From positions 12,835,186-12,899,185 of the forward strand of contig JARWIR010000013.1 of assembly GCA_029959085.1 (NCBI GenBank): DNA of 64,000 nucleotides, written 5' to 3'. A model generated the notes under the pieces. That model searched no databases. It saw only the letters and a program-made list of their open reading frames with translations, and was not told where the DNA came from. The translations under genes were made by a program, and so were the position numbers. Of the stretch, positions 1 through 12,826 are shown piece after piece. Source of the stretch: Nemophila menziesii (lineage: Eukaryota > Streptophyta > Magnoliopsida > Boraginales > Hydrophyllaceae). Every line of letters begins with the position of its first letter. Position 1 is the first letter of the stretch.

Positions 1-620
1 CACAACACAAAGTTTTGTGTAATATCATAACACACAAAATCATATTAGTTCCTCAATCCTTGCTCATTGATATTGTGTCTTACTGTATACATAAACCCAG
101 GTTTTGTGTTTTAGAGTAATACATAAAATCGTTGAGCAAGGATTAAAAGGACTAATATGAATTAATCCCTGAATTTTTGTGTTCTTGTAATACACGAATC
201 TCAGTTGTTGTGTAATACTGTAACATATAAATTTTCACTAATAGCATCATGATATTTCCTTTTTTATTTTGTGTTTTACATAAATACACAAAATATAGTT
301 TTGTGTAATCCTATAAACACATCACCATTGACCAATGATAAAAGGGACTAACATGATGTGATAAGTATATTTGTGTATTCCTGTAATACACAGATTTATG
401 TAATATGGCAGCACACAAACTCATATTATTCCCTTTTATCCATTCTCAGGGATTTTGTGTTATTGCAAGTAAAATAAAAAATCCCTTATTAAGGATAAGA
501 AAGATGAATATGATTGATCATATGGTTTTATGAGTTACATTAACACACAAAATATATATTATACTTATTTGTGTATTCCTGACTCACACAAAACTACATA
601 AATCTACTGAAAAACAATAA
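1..620. repeat. Dense array of TTTTGTGT / ACACAAAA words, probable transposon subterminal region
   Basis: About ten copies of TTTTGTGT or its complement lie on both strands in 600 bases. Two larger imperfect inverted pairs are present: 42-67 pairs with 133-159 (both contain GAGCAAGGATT next to ACTAATATG), and 332-358 resembles the complement of 419-447 (AAAAGGGACTAA-type core). Clustered short motifs in both orientations are typical of the subterminal ends of CACTA and some other DNA transposons. The window begins inside the array, so the terminus, the target duplication and any transposase are out of view. The superfamily is inferred and uncertain. Confidence 0.5.
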
Positions 621-1348
621 TTCTGCACAAATTCAGCACAAATCTGTTCAAACTTAGGATTATACTAGTTAAATTTAGGAGCATATGAGACATCGCTAAG
701 TTTTATTTCAGATTACACTTGTCTGCTCTTATTTTTTTAGGAATTCTTCTCCAGTTGAACCATTAAACAACATGAATAAAGTATATACATACATTCAAGC
801 CTTTACATAACATATCATTACACTATATCAATATCTACGCATATTTACAGAAAATACAAACCCCAAAGCAAGTTATTACTACAGTTTATCATCATATAAT
901 CATACATTATGTATTTATAGAACATTTAAGCCCAGTAATTACTAATTACTACATATATATCAACATTTATCACATTTACATTTGAAACAAGCACTAGCAC
1001 TAATTAGTTAGCATTGTTGTATAAAATATATTATATGTAAATCACAAATTATTGAAGATATTAATAGTAAAAACAACAATATAAGAGATAATCAAAGTAT
1101 ATACTAAAATATTCACAATAATCATATCTAGGGTTCACAGTTATTGCTTGAAAATGCTTGGAATTGATTCATTGCTTGAAAATGACCCTTCAAAGTGTAT
1201 TTAAACTAATTAATTTCCTTTGATTATCATGTGTAACGGCTAGTGGTTAATTTGTTTAATTTTCAACCGCTTTGTGGAGAGAACATATGGAGTGCGTGAA
1301 ATTTATGGTTTAACAGTGTGTGTAGTTATGAGCGTGGGTGTGTGTGTG
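621..1348. other. A+T-rich gene-free stretch
   Basis: No coding frame, RNA gene or clear repeat was seen. The last 20 bases are a short GT-rich run (gggtgtgtgtgtg) next to the following element. Confidence 0.5.
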
Positions 1349-2180
1349 CAGGGACGGATCCAGAATTTCGAGTCCAAGAGGGCTATTATTGTTACGAAAA
1401 AAAACCACACCCAATAAACCTTTTATATATCAAACAAAATCATTAAAAATACCTAATTTTTTTCCACACGGCGCAAAATAAATCCTATTAACTAAGCAGC
1501 TACAACAACAAAAATTCCCATACATGTGGGTAATAAACTTTCGAACAAAAAAAAATGTACTAAACTACTAATGCAATTTGGTGTATTTTATCGTTGTTCG
1601 TGGAGCTACCCATTTTATTAATTCATAGATATTTCCTATGCACTCTAAAACAGTAGCTATAGTAATGACTAATTCATAAATGGATACAACTGTTGTAATC
1701 TGTATCATGTATCACAACTCTAATACTTTGTTCACATAATACCCGATTTTTTTGTTCACGTTATACCCGATTTTTTAAGTTTTAGCGGCAGAGGTGGATA
1801 GAACACAATTATGATTAAATTAATTCAATAAATACAAAAACGATATAACACAAAATTTAAAAAAATACATTGAATTTAATGAAATGCATAACACAAATAT
1901 CAAAATAGATAAATTATAATTTTCTGATTTTTTATTCAAACATTATAAAATATTGAAGGAATTTTTGGACACGCCTGAGAATTCCATATTTCTAATGATT
2001 TAATTTAAAAAAATATATTAAGTTGAGAGGCTGTAATTTTAAATTAGGGAGGGCTAATTTTTTAAGTGAAGGGGAACTATATTTTTTTTTAATATTTTAA
2101 TCTACTAAAAAACAGGCTAAATTATAACGTGGCTTAATGGGATGAGGTGGGTTGCAGCTCGCCTCAACCCTCCCCTACAC
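1349..2180. mobile_element. Possible non-autonomous hAT-type element
   Basis: The left end begins CAGGGACGGATCC, a start often seen in plant repeats, and the right end reads CCCTCCCCTACAC, so the ends are roughly complementary (AGGGACGG against AGGGGAGGG). Both sides carry TGTGTGTG (1341-1348 and 2181-2188), which would be an 8-bp hAT target duplication. That word is low-complexity and could match by chance. No transposase frame lies inside. Confidence 0.4.
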
Positions 2181-3501
2181 TGTGTGTGTTGTTTCGATAA
2201 TCTATTTAGATGGCTAAATTGATTTTTAGTGTTTTGGGTCATTTTAGTAATCTATTAGTGTTTGTTTTAAGTGTTTATTATTTTTCTAGTTGTAATTAAG
2301 TTAAAACTATTTTCTTTTGCGTATTATAAAGTGAGCATTGTCCATATCTGTTAATGATAAAGGCATTTTACTTTATAATTTTGCTAACTAATTATTATAA
2401 TTTTATAAATAAATTGGAGATATATATCACCTTATTTTAGTTATTAACTTTATTAGACTAGAATTAAAAATAATATATATCTCATTTAAGATTTTATCAA
2501 TAATCAAATAAATCAATGACTAAACTAGTAATATTTAGCATTGATTCTACTTAAATATTAAAAAAAACTTTTCATGTAAAAACAAAACAATTACGATATG
2601 TCTCGTTATCTTTTTTTCTTCTTTATTTTCTCTTGCGATAATATTTCCATTTTTATTGTGTTTAAATGTCTTTTGCTTCCTTGATTGTTGGGAAAGGGAG
2701 GCATAATAATAATCAATTTCCTTTTCTGGAGGATCATGCAAAGATCATCTACAAAGGTATAAAACAAAACAAAATCATTAACTCGATCTCTGCCAATAAA
2801 CCAAAGAATTGCCCTTACGTATAGAATTTAAGTCTTCTACTCAATTTATTTACCCTCTCCTACGTCCTCCTAACTATATATGTGTCAAATCCCTCAACTA
2901 CTTGCTCTTATATATAATAGTCGTCCAAAATTGTCCATTTCAAGACGAAACAAAATATGTCAAAGTTTTCTTCTTAATTTCTTCTTCTTCTATGTTTGGC
3001 TTCTCTAGAAGCTAAAGCCATATTACACAACAAAAAACAAACATACAAACATTTTCTCTCTCCGTGAATAAAACAAAATGAACCGGAAAGAATACATTTA
3101 TTACTTAATTGCATAATGCAAAGAACAGGTTAGGTGTGGCGTTATTTTATTTTATTTTATTTTATTTTATTTCATTTATTTATTAGATGAAAGTGAAGGA
3201 GAGTCAACAAAGATATATGTTATTATGATTCTTCCAAAATTTCTTTACTTTTTATTTTTATTCTATGATCGATGCTGCCTTTCTTGAACAAGTCTCGGTC
3301 TTTTTCTCTATTAAAATTTTGACCCTTTCAGGTAAAACTTTCACCTCTTCTCCTCTCTTCGACTCTTCGTAGCTTATCTTAGCCAATTTTTGGAACTTTT
3401 ATTATAGAATTCTTCAAAAAGAATTAAGAACGAATTATATGTATATTTCGTGATACATATGAAATCGAAGTTGATAATAAAATATATATTTTGAGGTAGA
3501 G
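2181..3501. other. Intergenic region upstream of the SPRY gene
   Basis: A+T-rich sequence with no supported gene. A run of about six TTTTA units lies at 3142-3172. C/T-rich sequence around 3325-3365 and the last 150 bases before the start codon probably hold the promoter and 5' leader of the gene at 3502, but no TATA box could be fixed with confidence. Confidence 0.4.
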
Positions 3502-5250
3502 ATGCTAAAAGATTTACATATTGCATTGGTGGCTGCATCAATAGGAATACTTATCAGCTTCTTATGCATTATAATCAAGAAATTTTGCTGTCAGAAAAAA
3601 CGTAAAGATATTACAGATGCAAAACTAGGGAAAACTCAGAGTATGAGAAGTGGGATTGCAAAGCTTCACAGTTTGAATTTTCAAAATCATGATCAAGATT
3701 ACAGAAATAGTAAAACAAATTACAATGTTTTTCAACGTGGGTTATCATCAAAGCATGTGTTCAATTGGGCTGATCGTCCTTCTCTTATTACTGAAGCTGT
3801 TGAAAATGGATGGTCAGGATTTGCTTTCTCACCTTACATTATCTCATCATCTTCTTCCTCGATTCGATCTGGGAAAACCCTTTTAGCTTCTCGTGTATCT
3901 GGAGAGCCTGGAAGAGAAATGGGGGTGGAAACAAGTTGGGAAGTTTGTCAAGAATCAGCTGAATTTGTGCAGAAAATTAAACTCAAACAAACCGGTACAA
4001 GAAGAAACAACATTAATATTATCAAAACAAGTTTGCCTTTACCAGGTCCACCTTTAGGAGATTCATCTTTCCCTCAAGAAGCTTATTTCGAAATCATAAT
4101 CTTGACTGATCAAGTAACAGAAGAAGAAGAAGAAAAAGTTGAAGGGGAGAAGATTATGCTTATTAAAAACGATAGTAATGCTAAATCCATGTCCTCTGAC
4201 TCTTTGATTCATGTTACAAGTGTTAAGAATTATGGAAATATCAGGAATCATGACATGAAACGTTTTGTAAAAGATGATAAAAAAATTGAAGGGGTTTTAT
4301 TATCAGTGGGGTTAACAGTAGGTGGTGTTCTTCCATTAAAGCTTCCAGGGACTTTTCCAGGATCCATTGGTTTCAATTCTAATGGGTCTCTGTTTCTTGA
4401 TGGTATGTTCATCTTTTTCTTCTCTATTTACTACACTTTTATTTAATTTTTTAAATTGCCAATTAAATAAAATATATTAAATCTCGTTAAACCGGTTTAG
4501 ATGAGATGTTAATTTAACAATGTATCATAGTTCAGGTATTATGAAAAAGAGGTTTCTGTAGTCAAAGTTATACAGTGAAAAGTTGAGCACTATGTGTGTA
4601 GGATTCAATTAACACCATTCTTTAATCTTTATTGTATTGTGTATAAGCAATGAATATATAGTTTTAACTTTTAATGGTTAAATACTATTATATTTTTAAA
4701 ATGTGACAAATGTGCAGTGTGTATTCTAACATGAATACTTACATATGTTTCAGGAACACAACTTGTATTTAAATCAGAAAAAGGAACATGGGGAAATCCA
4801 GAAACAGTGATAGGTTGTGGATACAACCCCACTCAAAAAAAGGTGTTTTTCACATTAGATTCACAACTTGTGCATCAAATCAATTGCAAATCAGAAACAT
4901 TCAGCAATCCACTATACCCAACTTTAGCATCAAATTCAGACATTACAGTTCTAGTAAATCTTGGACAATGTGCTTTTAAATATCTACCAAGTAACTCACA
5001 AAGAACAGCAAATCCTTGCTTTATAGGTCCTGTTGCAAAGTCTCCAGTTATAGGTTATGATGATAGCAAAGAACTTTTCTCAATGGGAAGAATTGATTCG
5101 CAATGGCTTGATAGGAGTACAACTAGAGGAAGCAATGGAACAGGAATTAGAGGAGCTGATTATGATGCAGAATCTGACGGTGAATTGTTTGAAATTGTTT
5201 TGGATAGCTCTGGAATATCACCTAACACAACACATTCTGAAATAAAATGA
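3502..5250 (+). CDS. SPRY-domain protein with N-terminal membrane anchor (two exons)
   Basis: Coding exons are 3502-4402 and 4754-5250. The intron 4403-4753 starts GTATGT and ends TTTCAG, and it splits a Gly codon after the first base. Joined, they encode 465 residues ending in TGA at 5248. Residues about 7-25 form a hydrophobic helix followed by a Lys/Cys-rich stretch (KKFCCQKKRK), suggesting a membrane anchor with a cytosolic body. The SPRY core spans about residues 265-380: the GSIGFNSNGSLFLDG strand, then KGTWGNPETVIGCGYN, then KKVFFTLDSQLV, a typical SPRY order (chain start, 'GDVIGCG'-type turn, 'FFT-NG'-type strand). A Glu-rich loop near residue 210 precedes the core, and the last 85 residues look disordered. 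SPRY domains bind protein partners and have no enzymatic activity, so partner and pathway are unknown. Plants have a small family with this layout. The exons are open throughout, so the gene looks intact. Confidence 0.85.
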
Positions 5251-6419
5251 AGTATGATCTCATGTTTCGATAACGTTTTTGAATTAGATATAACTGTCAG
5301 CATTGTAAAATTTGATTTTTAACTTGGCTAATTATACTCAGATACATGCAAATATATAAATACAGTTCAACCAAACTGAAGCCGATTTGGCCTAGTATAC
5401 TATATGTTATATTAAATTAATTGATGGATGTGAAGATGAATGGACTAAGTATACCATGTTAAATGAAGACAGTATTGAAGAAAAAGCCAAGATGCATGAT
5501 TAAAATCGGATTAGCTATCAAATCATGTATCATGCGTGTCGCTAATATTATATATAATGAACTAATGATGGTCGTAAAGAATATCTTATATGGCCTGTTG
5601 GATTATCTGGTTGGTAAGAATCGGTTATACAAGTGGTTCACTGCACCAAGTCTTGATACATATTTTGACCTCTCGAAATTAGAATGAAAGAGAATCGCAT
5701 CCTTTTCTTTCTTTTCTGTTTGTCTAGAATCGTATTCTGTTTTTCTCTGTCCTATGAACGTAACTTTTCCCACTGCGGATCAAGATTATTTATATAACGA
5801 TTAAGATTTAAAAAATCCGTCTAAAAAAATATTTTTATCTTAATAATACACCCCGTCAAAGGAATAGGATGATACACCCTCCACTGGCATAACCCTCCAT
5901 CAACGTATGTTCATTTATATCTAATATACTGACAAGTAATATGTAAAACCAATAGATAATGTTTTTAAATAAAGTTTCAACATAAATGCCTAATTAATAA
6001 TTGTGGTTTGCGGTTCGTCAATTTGAAATTGTCTAACATGATAAATAGGGATGGGTCAAAAACTCATCATGCTAGGCTAGTTTATTACGGTTTCTGATGG
6101 TGTATATAATACGTCATTTGGCACGTCCAAAAGGTAGGTTTTTTTTTTATAAAATCTCATACTTTGAATTAAAACTAAGCCATAGCACAATCGAAAATTC
6201 TTCCATCCAATATAAAGATGAGATTTCTATATATGCGGTTTTTATAAATGCGGGTTTTATCCTTACATTATTAAGCTCGTCTTATAAAACACATTAATAT
6301 GTTAAACACCGAAAAACAGAGCTACAAAAAAGAAAGAATAAATCCAGACAAATTCAAACAACACCACCTTTCTAAAAAGAACCAGTAACGTAGATCCCAC
6401 CGAAGTGGAAGGGTGAGAC
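5251..6419. other. Gene-free stretch downstream of the SPRY gene
   Basis: The 3' untranslated region of the upstream gene should lie in the first few hundred bases, but no poly(A) signal was chosen. A 74-codon frame at 5463-5687 has no recognisable motif and is not called. No clear repeat was seen. Confidence 0.4.
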
Positions 6420-7600
6420 CGTCATTATATCGAAAAAAAATTTCTTAAAATAGACAACTCAAGGCTCAGCCTGAGGGGGAGAAAGTCGACTAGCATTTCA
6501 ATGACTCTCGTAGTTATCAACACGATGTCGACTCTACTATCCATAGTAAAAGCCAAAGCGTTTGCTACATTAACGAAGATTTTGGTAGCCCTCAAACTAT
6601 AAGAAGTATTACTAGCCCAAGTAATAAGAATAAAAATCGAGACAGGAAGAGTCGATCGAGCACACAAACATCAAAAAACCATCATCAGCTTCCGCCAACG
6701 ACAGCAGAAAAACACACACAATGCTCCTCCAACAAATCCATACAATTGTGAGCCAAGATTATCGGGCAAGAAATATCTGAACACCAAACACCCCGGCTGA
6801 ACGACAAACACTTGAAGTTCCAAATGTCATAATCAACTGACCGACTAACCAAGTCCACAAGTTAATCACCACCAGCGATAGTAGAAAACCTATAAGAGAT
6901 GCATAAACAACACCAACAGCCAAGCTGGAAAAAAATCACCCCTTCTACAGCCCACACTAGCACCAGCCAATCTAATAGACCAGCAAAGTTTGAGCAGAAA
7001 AAACTCGAGGGAACAGAAAACACCTTATTTTCCTACCGTCATATTAAACTGACCGAGAAATTCTAACCCAAAGTGAATCACCAAATGAAACCCGTATGGA
7101 CAACCAAAAGAAAACAAAAGAATACCACGCGCACACACAAACAATAGACAACCAATCGCAACCACCACTACTTAAGAACTCAGAGAGCGGTCCATTCTGC
7201 CTTCCAAAAAGAAGGCCCAAAACAGACCAAAAGAGGCATTATGCTACAACACCACAAATTAAAATGGATAAGTAGACCCATTTGTCCTTGTGTATTTTAT
7301 AAGCAAAACGTAAAGAAGAACAGACAAGATGGACATGTTCGCCTCCTATCGCATATCATCCAATCACGACAACCCAACGACGGGGCGTGTTTCCTCAACA
7401 CTCATAGTTCTCATCCCTAGATTGTAGTAGAATGGAGTGAAAAACTGCGAGAAAGACTCATCCCCAAAAAGCCCAAAATGCCCAAACTGACTTCACGATC
7501 CCTAAACCCACACTGCAGATCCACACACAAGCCAACCCATAAGTGGCTTAGAAAGGAAATAAAGAGGATGAAAAGAACGGGGGGGGGGGCTCCATCACCA
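6420..7600. other. Less A+T-rich segment of unknown origin
   Basis: This 1.2-kb block is visibly richer in C and G than its surroundings and is C/A-rich on the plus strand (G/T-rich on the minus). It ends at a run of ten G at 7579-7588. The minus strand has an 80-codon frame (6425-6667) with no recognised motif. The G/T-rich strand resembles untranslated parts of retroelements, but no reverse transcriptase, LTR or poly(A) tail was found, so it stays unassigned. Confidence 0.3.
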
Positions 7601-8194
7601 AGAGACCAATGACGGAGGCCGAGAAGGGGTCAAAGGAGTTTTTAAATTTTGAAAACTAATAGATAAAGAGGGGGGAAACTTATTGGCATTTTGATTGATG
7701 TATGCTCGTTGTTTTTTTTCCAAAAGATAGCTTGATATAAAGGTTTGAAAGGTTTCCAATATCCTTTTGTACTTTAATTCATACAAACACGAACCTAAGA
7801 ATATTAGGAAAGTAGGATCTTGAAGATATTCCCATGCTCAAGTAAAAAATATCAAAGTGTCGCATTTGTATCAAATCCAGGATTTATCTTCATAAGGTGG
7901 GGGCTAAAAATTAGAACAACTAGTGTGGTTCGGGGTAGCATAACGAAAAAACTTATTTTGGATTATCTTTTTCATGATCACGACTAAATGTCTTATAATT
8001 AATCTAACAAGGGATAATATTTCGGCTATGGGAAATTATTTAAGTTTGGGGGATAACAGTTAGATGGAATATGGAGGCTTAATGCCTACTTTTACTAATC
8101 TTGGGGGACTAAGAAGGGAATTTCCTCCCCTTTGTCACGTCACTCTTACTTGACATAATTTGAGTAGAGGACTACTAGAGGATAAAAAAAGATA

Positions 8195-8269
8195 GAGGAC
8201 CAATTAGGTAGCTTCAAAAGTTTGAGGACCAATTAGGTAGCTTCAAAAGTTTGAGGACCATTCAGGCAA
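8195..8269. repeat. 29-bp tandem repeat, about 2.6 copies
   Basis: The unit GAGGACCAATTAGGTAGCTT plus CAAAAGTTT occurs at 8195, 8224 and (partial, diverging after GAGGACCA) 8253. The first two copies are almost identical, which points to a recent local duplication. Confidence 0.85.
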
Positions 8270-9701
8270 CTGGCCTATACTTAAAGGATTAAAAAAATAA
8301 TTCTCAAAAATAATTTGGACGATAAAAGTAACTGATGCATTAAAAATAAAATAAAAACAAGTAACAGATAATGAAACAAATTTATAGCAAAAGAAATTAC
8401 AAGGAAACAAATACGATTAATGTACAACTAAATCCAATAAACACCGCAGAAACTCCTCGATTATGTAACACGTTCGCAGAACAACAATGACAATGAACAA
8501 CGACATTAAGGTGACATATATAGGCTCCAAAAATACCGTGGGCATTGATTTTCAAATAGGTAATTCGCTGAATAGGGAAAGATGAGCAAGGTTCGGTTTT
8601 GCTCGATATGGGCTAAAACTAGGTCTGAAACTGAATGGATCGGTTTTTAAGGTTGTTGCTACAGAAACAGATGATTTACATCGGTCTCGTTTCATCGATT
8701 TTTATCTGGTATATGTTAGGTACGATATATTTTCGGTTTCGGTCATATTAGCTCTACAACCAACAAAATCGTAATCAATTTGAATCTAAAAAAGTTGTCA
8801 TATTAGACCTACAACCGTACTTCTTGTATTCATATTCACAATAAAAATTGTATATATGTCTAATTCAATTTGTGTGTGATATATCATTTACGTTATCCAA
8901 CCTCTTTGATATTTGCAAAACATGGGTATTTATTATACACATGGCAACCCAAATATTTTTCAGATAACTACCCTCAAAGATTGGCTCAATACGCAAATCA
9001 TCACAACTTGTATATCATATGCAATATGAAATTTTTATTTTTTGATTCAGTAATTGTATTATCAACTTTATGAAATTGGCCAAAATTAAAATCAGCATAG
9101 AAACTTTTGTAAAAAAAATATCCTTGGAAATCTAAAATCCGTTCAACTAACGTGTTATAATCCAACCTACAAGCAGAGATCTAATTCTTGCATTGGTAGT
9201 TGTTCTTCTTGCCAACCCACTAATCAGTCAAGAGGTTGAACGGTAAAATCTGATTCAGGGAGTTAGATGTTACTTTGTCTTGAGCAACCGTCTGGTAAAA
9301 TCCAGTTAGTGCTCTAAATAAATCCATAAAATTAAATTATCACTTTTGAATTCACACGCACAAAAAATCACTATGTAGCAAAATAATTTCCAGGAGGGTT
9401 TGGTTTTTCAGTACGATTAAATCGGACTGAAATGAGTTTTCTCGATTTTTAAAAAGGTTTTACCAAATCGAGCAGTAGTTTCAGTTTTTGAGTTTCTTTG
9501 GTTCGATTTTGTCGGGTTTTCATGACTGGTTTGTTTTTAGGATTTGTTTTCCTCAACCCTACCTATAAGGTATCCATTAAAGGGGGTTGACAGAGCAAAA
9601 CTCTACCAGATATATTATGATAGTTAACATACTTAAACTTCAGAGCTTGTTTAAGTATGTGGCTGAATTCTATGAGTCCTTTTTGGTCGGTCTTGGTTGG
9701 C

Positions 9702-9703
9702 TA

Positions 9704-9742
<39 letters not shown>
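9702..9742. repeat. (TA)n(CA)n microsatellite
   Basis: About 14 TA units are followed by about 6 CA units. Confidence 0.9.
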
Positions 9743-10107
9743 AGTTTCTTGACTAAAAAGAAATTCTAACTTGAATGGAGTCCCTCCTAAATCCAAACAC
9801 TGATAATGATATATTTGTAATAATCACAAGGATTTGACCTTATCTTTCCTCTAGCAATATGATCATGTAATCTCCCATATCAATTGCACTTTGAATTCTA
9901 TGTTTTGCACTATGTATGTCGGACGAGACCATGTCTATTATGTGTGCTCGACAAGATCGTGGGTGCATTTGAGTACGTGGTCGGCGTAACTGACCCATTC
10001 ATCTTCCTTTCCATGTTGGTTGGCTCCCCCTTTGTCATGTTGACCGAGGATACAACAAGACTGTATGACTAATTATGACTGGAAAGGTAATCCATGTTCT
10101 TGGCCAT

Positions 10108-10398
10108 TTATTGGTCGAGGTAAGCCATATTCTTGTTACACGCATTCTTGAGCAGGGACAACAGTTCAGTGTATAGGTCGTCAGAATTCCGACTATCAAT
10201 GGAATAGTTGATGGGCATAGTGGTAGGAAAAGCATCTTCTTCTACGAGACCATGAAAATTAACAATTTCTCCACTAACATCACAAGATCGATCTGGAATA
10301 TGAGTTCCAGTCGTCGAACAAATAAATTCGACGAAGACAGAATAAGTTGGACTTATCATGACCATCACTGAGTTACTATTCATGGTGAAATCCACCAA
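10108..10398 (-). other. Unrecognised 96-codon open frame
   Basis: The frame starts MVDFTMNSNS and ends before a stop at 10108. The start faintly resembles the first residues of Copia gag proteins, but no zinc knuckle, protease or other domain follows on this strand. Overlapping frames in this area are equally unrecognised. It may be a retroelement relic or a chance frame. Confidence 0.2.
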
Positions 10399-10744
10399 TA
10401 ATGGGAAATCTTACATGGATGTAACACCAATAAGTTTATAAATCCACATTTGGTGTTGCTCAAATTAAAATATGGAACAAAAATGAATTGTAGCAAGGTT
10501 ACAAACTCCAATGAGTACCTTTTGAGAAATTGGAGCATTACCTTTGTTAAGAAAATACGAGATCAAAGCACCACAAAGGTCATAGACGACTATTAAGAAC
10601 ACATTCAAGGTAGACTTGAGATTTTTACTAGAGTAATCATCAAGAGATTGCGAACAAATGTTGATAGATCTAAAGAGATCATGGAAAGATTCTAATAAGT
10701 GCTTGGAAAAAAAAGGGTACAACTGTGTAAGGGAGGGAGGCCAC

Positions 10745-11095
10745 TTCAACCTGGCCAACATACCGAATTAACCTGACCAACATGTCAAATTCCATCCTGA
10801 TCCAATCTAAACCAATTCTAAATCTGATCCGAACTGAGTAAATTCACATTGATTGGTTCACCAATCCAAAATATTTTCGATCAAGTCTAATTCCAAAAAA
10901 TCTGATTCGATAACAATTTGAATCGAAAAAATCCTATCCAGTACAAACCGAATAAATTTTTTCCAGATTACCGACAATCCGGATTACACTTTTAAATTTT
11001 TTAATCTGGTCTGAAATCAATCCAATAAAGTATTGAATGATCTGATTCATCCCGAAAAAATTAAATCCGTTAGAAATCAATCTAGTCCAACGGCC
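10745..11095. repeat. Repeat with ATCCAAT/GATC-rich words, possible old hAT-type element
   Basis: The segment is bounded by CCTGGCC near 10750 and GGCCAGG near 11090 in inverted orientation, and filled with variants of CCGAAT, CCAAT and CTGAT. This is the style of subterminal repeats in non-autonomous hAT elements. No clean target duplication was found. Confidence 0.3.
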
Positions 11096-11693
11096 AGGCT
11101 ATGAGGCTTCACTCTACCGTGGCAATGGAGGGGTAAAGGGAGGAGCTTTGGACTTTAGGGTCTAAAGAGTCGTTTATGAGCAGAGGAAAGCCAAGGATTT
11201 TAGAATTTTGAGAATCTCTCTACCGAGATAGATGATAACAATAGCCAATAGTGGCCTAGAAGTAATCGACAATTTCAAGTCATATCAAATTTAACGTGAA
11301 CTATAGTAACATACTGTTAAGACTTCTCTAGAGCATAATATTGCAATCACACAATAAGCTCTTTAAATAACACAAATTTTCCTTTTAATCAAATTAGTAA
11401 AGTATGTAGCTTATGTCACATTCCAATGATATTAAGATTCATAATTAATTTGTATAAAATAATAATTGTAACCTTCTAACAGGTGTTATGGAATAGTAGT
11501 ATTTTGACACCATAAAATCCGAAAAGGGACAGAAGAATATTTGACAACTCAACACTCTTTACAACTACCACATGTATCACATCATATACATAAACAAAAC
11601 TGTATCGCGATAGATTATTATGACATGGATATGGCTATTATATTTTCTAATACAACCATGTTAGTTAGATGACCCCAAAAACATTTAAAAAGG

Positions 11694-12551
11694 TAGGGGT
11701 AAGCATGGTTCGGTTTGTATTGGTTTTTTGTTAAAACCGGAACCGAATCGGATGACTCGGTTTTTTGTAATTTAAAAACCAAACCGAACGGTTCATTGAC
11801 GGTTCGGTTTTTCGGTTTTTGGTTCGGTTTTACTCGGTTTCGGGACGAGATTCGGTTTATAACTTTATTTTAGGCTGTGATGTTTTAAAAAAAAATTGAA
11901 GGCTGAAATTTTATGTTTTTGGAAAAGAAGAGCTATTTACTGCTTTCGTTATTAGTAGAGTTTAAAAAACTGATATTTCCTTGTGTACTTTTTTGTATTA
12001 GTTATTCTGTATTAGTTAAAAGATAACTTGTAACAAAGCTGCACGAACCTTGAAAATCCATGCTTCACCACAGCTTATTTTTTGTTCAAAACCAATTTGG
12101 TAGCTCTTATTCATTTCATCTAGTATAGTTAAAAGATAACTTGTAACAAAAGCTGAACATTAAATTCTATATTTTTTACCTGCTTTTTTTAATTCAAATC
12201 TAAATTGAAATAGCTGTAGAACATTGATTTTTTTTATAAACACGTTAAATCATTTTTTGACAAAATTAAAATTTAAAAAAATCCATAAATAAACAACAAT
12301 TCGTGGCTTGAAATTCATAATAGTTACGGTTTTCGATTTTGGTTTTTATGGTTCGGTTTATTTTTGGTTATCCGGTTCAGTTTTTGCGTACTAAACCGAA
12401 CCGAACCAAATTCTTCGGATTTTTAAAATTTAAAAAACCGAACCAATCGGTTTTTCGGATTTTGGTTTTTTTGGTTCGTTTTTTTTTTTCGGTTTTTTGG
12501 TTCGTTTTTTTGGTTCGGATTGGTTTTTTGGTTCGGATTTGCTCAGCCCTA
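11694..12551. mobile_element. Non-autonomous hAT element with 8-bp target duplication
   Basis: The left end is TAGGGGTAAGCATGGTTCGG and the right end, read on the minus strand, is TAGGGCTGAGCAAATCCGAA. The 8-bp duplication TAAAAAGG flanks both sides exactly (11686-11693 and 12552-12559). Subterminal sequence is packed with GGTTCGGTTT-type words on one strand at each end, typical of hAT ends. The 858-bp body holds no transposase. Two open frames near the right end are artefacts of these T/G-rich words. It lies about 275 bp beyond the stop codon of the SCE1 gene. Confidence 0.88.
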
Positions 12552-12826
12552 TAAAAAGGTGTTATCATGTTCACATCATATATATTTCAACTTTGTATGA
12601 TTAAGAAACCAAATTAAACACACCCACCTAGAATGATAAATTATGGAAAAAAACCAAATCCATGATCATTAAAGAAGTTTGAAAGCAAACACAACAACTT
12701 CACATTAAAGCCATATAAAATGAATTACTGTGTTTCTATGTCATGTAAACTGAAAGTAATAAGGTTGGTAAAAAGATAGAAAGATAGTGACTCTAATATA
12801 ATTACACAATACTGGAAAGCACAAGA

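Larger units (their letters stand above)
7601..10744. other. Gene-free stretch with minor repeats
   Basis: No gene is supported. Contents: a short tandem repeat (8195-8269), segments rich in CGGTTT words near 8590-8760 and 9400-9560 that look like old hAT-type ends, a TA/CA microsatellite at about 9702-9742, and a minus-strand frame at 10108-10398 described separately. Confidence 0.4.

Noticed and set aside
4405..4446. Extension of SPRY exon 1 to a stop at 4444
   Set aside because: A consensus donor GTATGT at 4403 and a matching acceptor at 4753 join two parts of one SPRY domain in frame, so the extension is intron sequence.
4788..5245. Open frames at 4788-4979 and 5057-5245
   Set aside because: They are other-frame readings of exon 2 of the SPRY gene.
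12339..12574. Open frames rich in Phe/Leu/Val and Lys/Thr
   Set aside because: They are readings of GGTTCGGTTT subterminal repeats in the hAT-type element 11694-12551.
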